Part shown: positions 1-5,740 of the stretch, in pieces
Layout of the letters: every line of letters begins with the position of its first letter
Numbering within the stretch: the stretch's first letter is position 1
Source: Rickettsiales bacterium
GTDB lineage: Bacteria > Pseudomonadota > Alphaproteobacteria > Rickettsiales > UBA3002
NCBI GenBank assembly: GCA_021300075.1
Contig: JAJTIB010000108.1
Location: 1 to 7,532 of the forward strand
Reading direction: 5' to 3'
Length of the DNA stretch: 7,532 nt
Program-made: the position numbers and the translations under genes
Notes under the pieces: generated by a model
The model's input: only the letters and a program-made list of their open reading frames with translations
The model's database searches: none
What the model was told of the DNA's origin: nothing

Positions 1-40
1 ATTCGCTCAAGCGCCGCGGGGGCTTTCGGCGTCAACCGCC
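1..40. repeat. Left copy of imperfect direct repeat
   Basis: Bases 1-21 (starting ATTCGCTCAAG and ending in a GC-rich CCGCGGGG tail) recur exactly at 69-89. Beyond this core the two copies stay partly alike: shared TTT and AACCG blocks bring identity to about 31 of 40 over 1-40 versus 69-108. Read on the plus strand the copies encode similar peptides, IRSSAAGAFGVNR and IRSSAAGIFAPNR, but they are 68 bp apart and so in different frames, which argues against one continuous gene. The right part of this copy overlaps a small inverted repeat (CGGCG-TCAAC-CGCCG, 27-41) that has no T-tract on either side and so is a poor terminator. This copy begins at the window edge, so its full length is unknown. 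Bases 41-68 show nothing recognisable. Confidence 0.7.
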
Positions 41-68
41 GTGCAGGCGTGCGTTTATGATTTATTCT

Positions 69-108
69 ATTCGCTCAAGCGCCGCGGGGATTTTTGCACC
101 TAACCGTC
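69..108. repeat. Right copy of direct repeat, overlapping lptG 3' end
   Basis: This is the second copy of the repeat described at 1-40, with an exact 21-bp core at 69-89. Its weaker right half (90-108) overlaps the lptG stop codon (100-102) and the last two codons, so the end of lptG lies within, or has evolved alongside, the repeat. On the lptG (minus) strand the copy follows the stop as a short A-run and then the GC-rich CCCCGCGGCGC stretch. It could be a dispersed intergenic repeat located behind a gene. With only two copies seen, its class cannot be named. Confidence 0.65.
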
Positions 109-1227
109 TTCCAGATGCAGCAGCATTGAACTGCCCAGCATCACAACGATGAGCGAAGGAGCCCAGGCCGCCAGCGCAATGGGTAGCGCGCCCGATGATC
201 CAAGCGCATAAATCAGGTTTGTGACAAAATAAAAAATAAAGCCTGTGAAGATGCCCAGCACCAGAAACGCACCGGTCTTACCGCGGCGCGTCTGCCGCAA
301 AGAGAACACGGCGGAGAGCATGACCATGCCGGCGAGCAGGAGTGGCGTTGCCATCAGCGCATGGAAGTAGAGTTTGTGACGCATGGCAGAGAATCCGGCT
401 TTCTCCAGCACTCGGATAAAACTCGGCAATTGCCAGAACGAAAATGTCTCTGGCGGGGCAAAGCTCTCCTCAATCTGACTTAAGGAGAGTGAGGTGGGTA
501 ACTCAAAATTGGTGGCTGCCTGGCTCACCAGTCCGGGGGCAGAAATCACCGCCCCCGCAATGCGCCATTCTCCCTGCGCCAGCTCTGCCTTCGCTGCATC
601 AATCCGTCCGAGAAAACGGTGATCGGGCGCAAAAAAGAACAGAATAACATCATCAAGCGTCAGGGTCGTCTGATCCATCCGCCGCGCATGAAGGATATAT
701 TCCCCAATCGGTACATTTTGAAATTGGGCGCCAGTGGCGTTGACTTCTTTAAGCCACAAGCCCGAAGGCGAAATCGAAAGCACGCTGGGCTTGGCGCTAA
801 TATATTTGGATTCGATTTTATCAAAGCGCGAGACCATCGCCGCCGCCATTGGGTTAATGATACCGACCGCGACGATGCCCATGACCAGCGCAATGGCAAG
901 GCCAGGCGCGAGAAACTGCCAGACTGAGACGCCCGCGGCGCGTACCACCGCCAGTTCCTGATGGCGGGTAAGGCGAGCGAGCGTCACCATGCCGCCAATC
1001 AGAAAAGCAAATGGATAAATTTTCTCAAAGGTAGAGGGCAGCTTGAGCAACGCCATTTCTACCAGCACGAGAAAGGGCACACCCTTTGGAACATCGGCCG
1101 CACGGCGTACCAGTTCGAGCAGTTCCATCAATCCGACAATGACGAGCATCAGCGCGAGGCTGGCCAGAAATGCCAGAAGGAACTGGCGGCCAAGATAAAG
1201 CGATAAGGTGAGCGGGATGGTTTTCAT
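100..1227 (-). CDS. lptG: LPS export ABC transporter permease LptG
   Basis: LptG is one of two inner-membrane permeases that, with the ATPase LptB (not in this window), extract lipopolysaccharide from the inner membrane and pass it to LptC/LptA. The 375-residue protein has the family layout: membrane segments at about 15-36, 52-82 and 101-125, a periplasmic jellyroll domain at about 130-275, then membrane segments at about 286-308, 319-340 and 348-370. The stretch ELAVVRAAGVS (91-101) is the cytoplasmic coupling-helix motif that contacts LptB. Length is close to the usual 360-375. I start it at the ATG at 1227-1225: it has an AGGAGG ribosome site 10 nt upstream and begins MKTIPLTLSLYLGRQF, as family members do. 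An open frame extends to 1431, but that part is lptF read in another frame. The start shares ATGA with the lptF stop, so translation is probably coupled. Confidence 0.95.
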   Translation of the reverse strand: MKTIPLTLSLYLGRQFLLAFLASLALMLVIVGLMELLELVRRAADVPKGVPFLVLVEMALLKLPSTFEKIYPFAFLIGGMVTLARLTRHQELAVVRAAGVSVWQFLAPGLAIALVMGIVAVGIINPMAAAMVSRFDKIESKYISAKPSVLSISPSGLWLKEVNATGAQFQNVPIGEYILHARRMDQTTLTLDDVILFFFAPDHRFLGRIDAAKAELAQGEWRIAGAVISAPGLVSQAATNFELPTSLSLSQIEESFAPPETFSFWQLPSFIRVLEKAGFSAMRHKLYFHALMATPLLLAGMVMLSAVFSLRQTRRGKTGAFLVLGIFTGFIFYFVTNLIYALGSSGALPIALAAWAPSLIVVMLGSSMLLHLEDG

Positions 1228-2330
1228 GCGGGAATCGCCTCCTGCCGCCCGCGTCGCCAGCGTAAGGGGCGATCTGTCTGGAGCTGCTTCAGGCTGAGGG
1301 CGATGGTCGCGGCAATCATCAGGTAGAGAAGTGGTGTCATCCAGGGATGGTTGACCATCATGTTGCGAATCGCAAAGTAGGAAACAACGAAAACGGCGGT
1401 TGCTACCGCCGCAAGCACGACACGCTTCCATTGCCCCCGGCGATTAAACTCACCCGAAAACAACACCGCCAGCACCAGTAGCGGCAGGCTGATGCAAAGC
1501 AGCGGCCAGGTTAGGCGCTGATGTCCCTCCGCGCGCAGCACAGGGATTTTTTCGGGTTTCACGCCAGTGGTTGTGAAAAGCTGGCCGATGGTGCGCTCGT
1601 CGGCTTCGCGTTCGCGGGCGATATTTTCGCCATAAAAAGCGATATCGAGCAGGTAATTGTCAAAGGACAGCCAGTTGATGCGTCCGTCTTTGAGTTCTTG
1701 GCGCAACCCATCGACCAGATAAAAACGCGGGCCGCTTTGAGTTTGCTCCAATTTACCACGCGTGGCCATCATGGTCACTGGTTTGGTAAAATCGCGGTTG
1801 TCATGAATCAGCAGGCCGTAGAGATTATTGTCGCTGTCGCGCTGGCGAACGAATACGGTCAGCCCGTCAATCGGGCTGTTGAACACTTCTTCCTCAAGCA
1901 GCACGGAGGCGTATTTGTCGCGGAAAAAAGTACGGATGTCCTGAAAATGCTGGCGCGAAACCGGCATCAGATAGAGCGCCAGTGCATAGCAGATGAGCGC
2001 ACAGGCTGTGCCTGCATAAATCGCCGGCAGTGCGAGTTGTAAACGGCTGATGCCCACAGCATTAAAGACGGTCAGTTCACTGTCGCCGGAAAGTTTATGG
2101 TAGGTATAAAGTACCGCAATGGCGAGCGAGATCGGAATGAGTATAAGCAGCAGTGACGGTAGCATCAGGCCGGTGAGATAGAGAAAATCCATCAGTGTCA
2201 GGCCGCGATTGAGCATGAAATCAATGAAACGCAAGACCTGAGTCAGCCAGATAATACCCGTCAAACTGGCCGTAATCAGCACGGTCGGCCAGAAAAGATG
2301 CTGCATCAGATAAAGTTTATAGCGGCGCAT
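1224..2330 (-). CDS. lptF: LPS export ABC transporter permease LptF
   Basis: LptF is the partner permease of LptG in the LptB2FG complex that powers LPS export. The 368-residue protein has membrane segments at about 11-33, 49-76 and 98-122, a periplasmic beta-jellyroll domain at about 125-268, and three more membrane segments at about 272-292, 302-323 and 330-347. SGDSELTVFNAVGIS (81-95) is the conserved cytoplasmic coupling-helix region typical of LptF. The C-terminus is Arg-rich (RPLRWRRGRQ, 354-363), consistent with a cytoplasmic tail. The start is fixed: an in-frame TAA lies only three codons upstream of the ATG, although no good Shine-Dalgarno sequence is visible. It is first in a two-gene operon with lptG (4-nt ATGA overlap) and divergent from pepA, as in E. 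coli. Confidence 0.95.
   Translation of the reverse strand: MRRYKLYLMQHLFWPTVLITASLTGIIWLTQVLRFIDFMLNRGLTLMDFLYLTGLMLPSLLLILIPISLAIAVLYTYHKLSGDSELTVFNAVGISRLQLALPAIYAGTACALICYALALYLMPVSRQHFQDIRTFFRDKYASVLLEEEVFNSPIDGLTVFVRQRDSDNNLYGLLIHDNRDFTKPVTMMATRGKLEQTQSGPRFYLVDGLRQELKDGRINWLSFDNYLLDIAFYGENIAREREADERTIGQLFTTTGVKPEKIPVLRAEGHQRLTWPLLCISLPLLVLAVLFSGEFNRRGQWKRVVLAAVATAVFVVSYFAIRNMMVNHPWMTPLLYLMIAATIALSLKQLQTDRPLRWRRGRQEAIPA
1238..1243 (-). promoter_or_regulatory. Ribosome binding site of lptG
   Basis: On the minus strand this reads AGGAGG, a full Shine-Dalgarno core, and lies 10 nt before the lptG ATG, inside the last codons of lptF. It decides the lptG start against in-frame upstream starts. 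A strong site within an overlapping gene pair fits reinitiation or coupled translation that keeps LptF and LptG in equal amounts. Confidence 0.75.
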
Positions 2331-2381
2331 AGGGCGACGTTAGACGGTTTTGATACGCGGCGCAATGCTTGCCAATATCCT

Positions 2382-2420
2382 GCATTATGCGAGTCTTGCA
2401 CCATTATGGGAGTCTTGCAC
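2382..2420. repeat. 19-bp tandem duplication in divergent promoter region
   Basis: Two adjacent 19-bp units, 2383-2401 and 2402-2420, share CATTATGsGAGTCTTGCAC and differ at a single base (C at 2390, G at 2409). Each unit is centred near a 9-bp palindrome: GCATTATGC at 2382-2390 and CCATTATGG at 2401-2409. The one differing base is matched in each case by the base on the opposite flank (G2382 with C2390, C2401 with G2409), so both palindromes are perfect. The units lie in the 151-bp spacer between lptF and pepA, and the end of the second unit forms the proposed -35 element of pepA. Spacing of 19 bp is close to two DNA turns. The arrangement suggests a paired operator, but no known binding site is recognised. 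Confidence 0.8.
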
Positions 2421-2443
2421 AATGGGGCGGAACTAATTATAAC
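2415..2443 (+). promoter_or_regulatory. Candidate sigma-70-type promoter of pepA
   Basis: TTGCAC (2415-2420) and TATAAC (2438-2443) are separated by exactly 17 bp. The -10 matches the consensus at five of six positions. The -35 matches only the leading TTG, which is tolerable with a good -10 and ideal spacing. Transcription would start near 2450, giving a leader of about 30 nt that contains the pepA ribosome site (GTGAGG, 2472-2477, 4 nt before ATG). The -35 is the last six bases of the second tandem unit, so a protein bound to the duplication would compete with polymerase. Confidence 0.45.
2436..2441 (-). promoter_or_regulatory. Possible -10 element toward lptF
   Basis: On the minus strand these bases read TATAAT, a perfect -10 hexamer that overlaps the pepA -10 on the other strand. 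No convincing -35 hexamer is found 16-19 bp upstream, nor is there an extended TGn. If used, the lptF leader would be about 100 nt and would run through the tandem duplication. Each tandem unit also reads CATAAT on this strand, giving alternative weak -10 sites. The call rests on one hexamer only. Confidence 0.2.
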
Positions 2444-2481
2444 CCCACTATTCCGTCATCCCGTTACCCCTGTGAGGTTTT

Positions 2482-3972
2482 ATGCTGTCGTCTCATTTCC
2501 GCGCTGCTGCTAAGGCTACTCATCCCCTCGTCCTGTTTGTGGGTGCAAAGGCTACGCTTGGTAGTTATGGCAAGGTGATGGATAAAAAATCCGGCGGCAC
2601 TATTACCACCGCGATGCAACATGCAGGCTTCAGTGGCAAGGCGGGCAAATCCCTCACACTCATCGGGCTGGCGGATATTACCCATTCGCACCTGATATTA
2701 GTGGGTGTTGGCGAGGCGAAGTCGGTGACGCGCAAAGCGGTCGAAGAAGCGGGCGGACATGCGGTAGCCGCGGCGCTTGCCGCTAAAGTCAAAACGGTAG
2801 AGTTGCTGGCAGAGTTGCCCCCAGGCGGTAAAATGACAGCCGGCGAGCTGGCGGCGCATCTTGCCTTTGGTGCTGAACTTCGTACCTACCGTTTTGATAA
2901 ATACCGCACGACCGAGAAGGAAGATGAGAAGCCCGCCCTCGCCACGCTCGCCGTTATTACCCCCAAACCCGAGGCGGCGAAAAAAACTTACGCGCCCCTA
3001 CGCCATCTTGCCGAAGCCATTGCCCATACGCGCGACCTGGTGACTGAGCCGGCCAACATTATTTATCCCAAATCACTGGCGGCGGAGTGCAGCAGGCTTG
3101 CTCATCTTGGCCTCAAAGTCGAGGTGCTGGGCGAGGCGGCGATGAAAAAACTCGGCATGGGCGCGTTGCTTGGTGTTGGCCAGGGCTCAGCGCATGAATC
3201 GCATCTGGTGGTGCTTGAATGGCGCGGTGGCAAGAAGGACGAAAAACCCATCGCATTGGTGGGTAAAGGTGTCACTTTTGACACGGGCGGCATCAGCATC
3301 AAACCCGCTGGCGGAATGGAAGAAATGAAATGGGACATGGCGGGTTCGGCCGCAGTTATCGGGACGCTGCGGGCGCTCGCGGCGCGCAAGGCCAAGGTTA
3401 ATGTGGTGGGTGTGGTCGGGTTGGTTGAGAATATGCCCAGCGCCACCGCTCAGCGCCCAGGCGATGTTGTGACCTCCATGTCGGGACAGACTATCGAAGT
3501 GCTCAATACGGATGCTGAAGGGCGCCTCGTACTCGCCGATGCGCTGCATTACACCATCACCCGGTTTAAGCCAAAAGTCGTGATTGATCTCGCCACTCTC
3601 ACGGGGGCTATTATTGTAGCTATCGGCTCAAGCCGTGCCGGACTTTATGCCACCACTGACCGTTTGGCTAAATCGCTGCATGCAGCGGGTGAGTCCACCG
3701 GCGAGCGCCTCTGGCAGATGCCTCTGGGCGAGGATTACGACGCACTCATCAATTGCGATATTGCGGATATGAAAAATATCTCTGATGGGCGCGAGGCAGG
3801 TTCCGTCACCGCCGCGCAATTTCTCAAACGCTTTGTCGGCGACACGGAATGGGCACATCTCGATATTGCCGGAACAGCATGGAGCAAAAAATCCTCGGCC
3901 ATTGTGCCCAAAGGCGCGACCGCTTTTGGTGTACGACTTCTCCATGACTGGATTGCCAAGCATTATGAATAA
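2482..3972 (+). CDS. pepA: Leucyl aminopeptidase PepA (peptidase family M17)
   Basis: This is a cytosolic two-metal aminopeptidase that removes N-terminal residues, preferring leucine, in peptide turnover; family members are hexameric. It has 496 residues: an N-terminal macro-like domain (about 1-165) and a C-terminal catalytic domain (about 170-496). The metal ligands are all present with the same spacing as in E. coli PepA: Lys262, Asp267, Asp285, Asp344 and Glu346. The catalytic Lys274 and Arg348 are also in place, the latter in the M17 signature NTDAEGRL (342-349). WAHLDIAGTAW (457-467) is another family block. The ATG at 2482 has GTGAGG just upstream and gives a normal N-terminus. The gene is divergent from lptFG and 82 bp ahead of holC, as in E. 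coli. E. coli PepA also binds DNA as a regulator and Xer cofactor; nothing here shows whether this one does. Confidence 0.97.
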   Translation: MLSSHFRAAAKATHPLVLFVGAKATLGSYGKVMDKKSGGTITTAMQHAGFSGKAGKSLTLIGLADITHSHLILVGVGEAKSVTRKAVEEAGGHAVAAALAAKVKTVELLAELPPGGKMTAGELAAHLAFGAELRTYRFDKYRTTEKEDEKPALATLAVITPKPEAAKKTYAPLRHLAEAIAHTRDLVTEPANIIYPKSLAAECSRLAHLGLKVEVLGEAAMKKLGMGALLGVGQGSAHESHLVVLEWRGGKKDEKPIALVGKGVTFDTGGISIKPAGGMEEMKWDMAGSAAVIGTLRALAARKAKVNVVGVVGLVENMPSATAQRPGDVVTSMSGQTIEVLNTDAEGRLVLADALHYTITRFKPKVVIDLATLTGAIIVAIGSSRAGLYATTDRLAKSLHAAGESTGERLWQMPLGEDYDALINCDIADMKNISDGREAGSVTAAQFLKRFVGDTEWAHLDIAGTAWSKKSSAIVPKGATAFGVRLLHDWIAKHYE

Positions 3973-3998
3973 AGGCTGATACCTGGCAGGTGAAGATG

Positions 3999-4012
3999 GA
4001 ACAGAAATGTTC
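3999..4012. repeat. 14-bp perfect inverted repeat between pepA and holC
   Basis: GAACA (3999-4003) and TGTTC (4008-4012) form perfect arms around four bases, in the 82-bp gap after the pepA stop. The GAAC/GTTC halves recall LexA-type boxes, but their spacing (six bases between GAAC and GTTC) matches neither the Bacillus (four) nor the alphaproteobacterial direct (seven) form as I know them. There is no T-tract, so it is not an intrinsic terminator. It covers an in-frame ATG at 4007 that could be an alternative holC start. It may be chance. Confidence 0.35.
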
Positions 4013-4054
4013 TCTTACGCCCCGCCCCTCACCCACCACGCATCACTTGAAACC

Positions 4055-4537
4055 ATGACCACCACCGTTCAATTTTATCATCTGCTGACGACTGGTCTTG
4101 AGCAAGCCCTGCCAAAACTGATGGAAAAGGCACTAGCCACCGGCACACGGGTGGTGATTCTGGCGCGTGACGCGACGATGATTCGCAAATTATCCGAACA
4201 GTTATGGAGTGCAAACCCGGCCGGGTTTCTGCCGCATGGCGGTGCGACCGATGCTCACCCCGAATGGCAGCCGATTTATCTCACGACGACAGAAGAAAAC
4301 CCTAATGCCGCCAGCATTCTGGTGGTGCTAAACGGTGTGATTCCAATACAGATAACGAGCTATCAAAAACTACTGGATCTGTTTGATGGTAATGACGAAG
4401 AAGCCGTGGCAGCGGCGAGGCTGCGCTGGAAGCATTACCAGCAACTCCCCGATATTGCGTTGCAATATGTAAAACAGCAACCAAAGGGTGGCTGGAAAAT
4501 TGACATGGAATCCGGCGTTACACCAAGCGCCGCTTAG
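4055..4537 (+). CDS. holC: DNA polymerase III chi subunit HolC
   Basis: Chi is an accessory protein of the DNA polymerase III clamp loader that, with psi in E. coli, links the replisome to single-strand binding protein. The 160-residue product starts MTTTVQFYHLLTTGLEQALP, which is the usual start of the family (FYHL followed by a helix with LEQALP). It also has the LW..NPAGFLPHG block (50-62), QPIYLTT (72-78) and the LFDGNDEEAV...RWKHYQ helix region (109-129). I chose ATG 4055 because it gives this standard N-terminus. An in-frame ATG at 4007 would add 16 residues rich in His and Pro and has a slightly better GGA upstream, so that start is not excluded. The gene follows pepA on the same strand, probably in the same transcript. 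Its last 20 nt overlap the tail of the convergent methyltransferase gene. Confidence 0.9.
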   Translation: MTTTVQFYHLLTTGLEQALPKLMEKALATGTRVVILARDATMIRKLSEQLWSANPAGFLPHGGATDAHPEWQPIYLTTTEENPNAASILVVLNGVIPIQITSYQKLLDLFDGNDEEAVAAARLRWKHYQQLPDIALQYVKQQPKGGWKIDMESGVTPSAA

Positions 4538-5159
4538 CAATGGTGAGACCTTCTTCGGTTGGCAATAAACAGCTTTCAAAGTAAGCCGCATCGGCAAGAC
4601 GCGCATTCAGTTGATGCATTGCAGTAATCGTGGCATCGGGTACCGATTTTTTCGCTTCCCCTGCGAGCGCACCAAACAGTAACGTGTTATCCGCCACAAT
4701 CCATGCCTCAGGCGTAAGATGGGGCATGGCCGCATCCAGATATTCGTTATAGCGGCGTTTTTCACCATCCATGAACAGGAAATCAAAACCCGTACCGGAG
4801 TAGGTTTTAAGCCATGCCATTGCCTCCGCTTCGACCGCCTGGATACGCGGATCATCTTGCGTATGGACGCGGACAAGGGCCGCATGTTCCGGATGTTTCT
4901 CGAGGGTGACAAGCGTGCCATCCGGTGGTAGTGCACGCGCCAGCCACCGCGCCGAATACCCTACAAAACTCCCAATTTCGAGGATGCGTTTCGCGCCGCT
5001 CACCCGTACCAGCCAGTGCAGCATATAGGCCTCGTAAGCCGAAAGCTGCATTCCCGGATAGAGGGTTTCGCCGATGTTGCGAATTTCTGCAAAAAAATCC
5101 TCTTTCACAAAAGTTTGGGTGAGGTACTGCATGGTAGCGGAAATGGCGCGTGATTTCAT
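4518..5159 (-). CDS. SAM-dependent O-methyltransferase, COMT-like family
   Basis: This 213-residue protein transfers a methyl group from S-adenosylmethionine to an oxygen; the substrate is unknown. It belongs to the catechol O-methyltransferase-like family (Pfam Methyltransf_3 type). Motif I is ILEIGSFVGYSA (59-70), with the ribose-binding acidic residue at Glu87 (TLEKHPEHA). Asp131 (FMDGEK) and Asp157-Asn158 (VADN) are the divalent-metal ligands of this family. Length is typical for bacterial members (210-220). Relatives include small-molecule methyltransferases and the tRNA 5-hydroxyuridine methyltransferase TrmR; residues alone do not decide between them. The ATG shares its A with the TGA of the upstream gene (TGATG), and GAGG sits 10 nt before it, so it is the last gene of the aceB operon. 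Its 3' end overlaps holC by 20 bp. Confidence 0.88.
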   Translation of the reverse strand: MKSRAISATMQYLTQTFVKEDFFAEIRNIGETLYPGMQLSAYEAYMLHWLVRVSGAKRILEIGSFVGYSARWLARALPPDGTLVTLEKHPEHAALVRVHTQDDPRIQAVEAEAMAWLKTYSGTGFDFLFMDGEKRRYNEYLDAAMPHLTPEAWIVADNTLLFGALAGEAKKSVPDATITAMHQLNARLADAAYFESCLLPTEEGLTIAKRRLV

Positions 5160-5740
5160 CAGGGCAACACCTCAATCTGGCCGGGAGACAATAGGGTAAT
5201 CATCGCCCCGTTCCGCGTATGAAGTATGCCACGTGCTTCGATATTTTTACCGACGAGTTTTTTGGTGTCAGGAAATTGTTTCCAATAGCGCCTTGGAATT
5301 CGCAGAGTGAAATCGGTTTTCCAATCGGGGCCGAAATTGAGATAGCGATCGTCGTAGGATTGGAAAAAACTCTGGACACGGCCACGCACCAGCGTGAATT
5401 CGCCTGTACCTTCGCCCACCTGGTGAGCGGTCAGTAACGGGAGCGTCGTCCACAGGCCGCGCCTCGCGCGGCGCGCCGCCTGTTCGGCCAAGCGCCAAAC
5501 CGGATTTTCCACCGATCCATCCATCACCACCTTGCCCTGGCTAAGAAGCGATTCCTGATTGGTAATGACTTTTGCGCGGCCATAGCGATCAAGGGGGGTT
5601 GTTTTATCAATAATTGCCGCTGCCGCCGAGGGCGTAGGAGGCCAGACACCCGCGAGCATTGCGGCAGGTTCTGCGTGCGCGCTGGGCGCCAGCATCAGCA
5701 TGAGTGCCAGCAGCCAGACACCCTGTTGCCGCCAGTTCAC
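5159..5740 (-). CDS. Secreted SNase-like/OB-fold protein, catalytic half missing
   Basis: This 193-residue exported protein has a signal peptide (hydrophobic 8-20, cleavage likely after AHA at 23). After it comes a short stretch resembling the second half of a staphylococcal-nuclease fold: LAGVWPP (29-35), DRYGR (51-55), then AEQAARRARRGLW (85-97). A second, OB-like region follows, with FTLVRGRV (115-122) and YLNFGPDWKTDFTLRI (133-148), closing with GQIEVLP. In alphaproteobacterial thermonuclease-like proteins I know, the same parts come after an N-terminal DGDT-containing catalytic segment; that segment is absent here, so nuclease activity is unlikely. The start is GTG at 5740, giving the full signal peptide; no ATG precedes it, and no clear ribosome site is seen. 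It overlaps aceB by 4 nt (GTGA), and a 10-bp palindrome GCGCCGGCGC (5741-5750) lies just before it. The role is unknown. Confidence 0.8.
   Translation of the reverse strand: MNWRQQGVWLLALMLMLAPSAHAEPAAMLAGVWPPTPSAAAAIIDKTTPLDRYGRAKVITNQESLLSQGKVVMDGSVENPVWRLAEQAARRARRGLWTTLPLLTAHQVGEGTGEFTLVRGRVQSFFQSYDDRYLNFGPDWKTDFTLRIPRRYWKQFPDTKKLVGKNIEARGILHTRNGAMITLLSPGQIEVLP

Noticed and set aside
27..41. Hairpin CGGCG-TCAAC-CGCCG as an lptG terminator
   Set aside because: The stem is only 5 bp and no T-tract follows on the transcribed strand.
1..89. Possible CRISPR array from the two 21-bp repeats
   Set aside because: Only two copies are present, the spacing of 47 bp is longer than usual, the similarity decays past the core instead of ending sharply, and no cas gene is nearby.
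1228..1431. N-terminal extension of lptG by 68 residues
   Set aside because: The extra residues are Cys/Arg-rich, unlike the family, and are lptF codons read in another frame; the strong AGGAGG sits before the internal ATG.
1521..2042. A 173-codon plus-strand open frame opposite lptF
   Set aside because: It lies wholly inside lptF on the other strand, and its translation shows no family features.
2298..2513. A small plus-strand frame (71 codons) across the lptF-pepA spacer
   Set aside because: It overlaps the lptF start, the tandem duplication and the pepA start; the translation resembles no protein and is explained by regulatory DNA.
2981..2987. Run of seven A in pepA as a programmed frameshift site
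   Set aside because: The frame is intact across it, the slippery heptamer is not in the needed register, and the protein is full length with all catalytic residues downstream.
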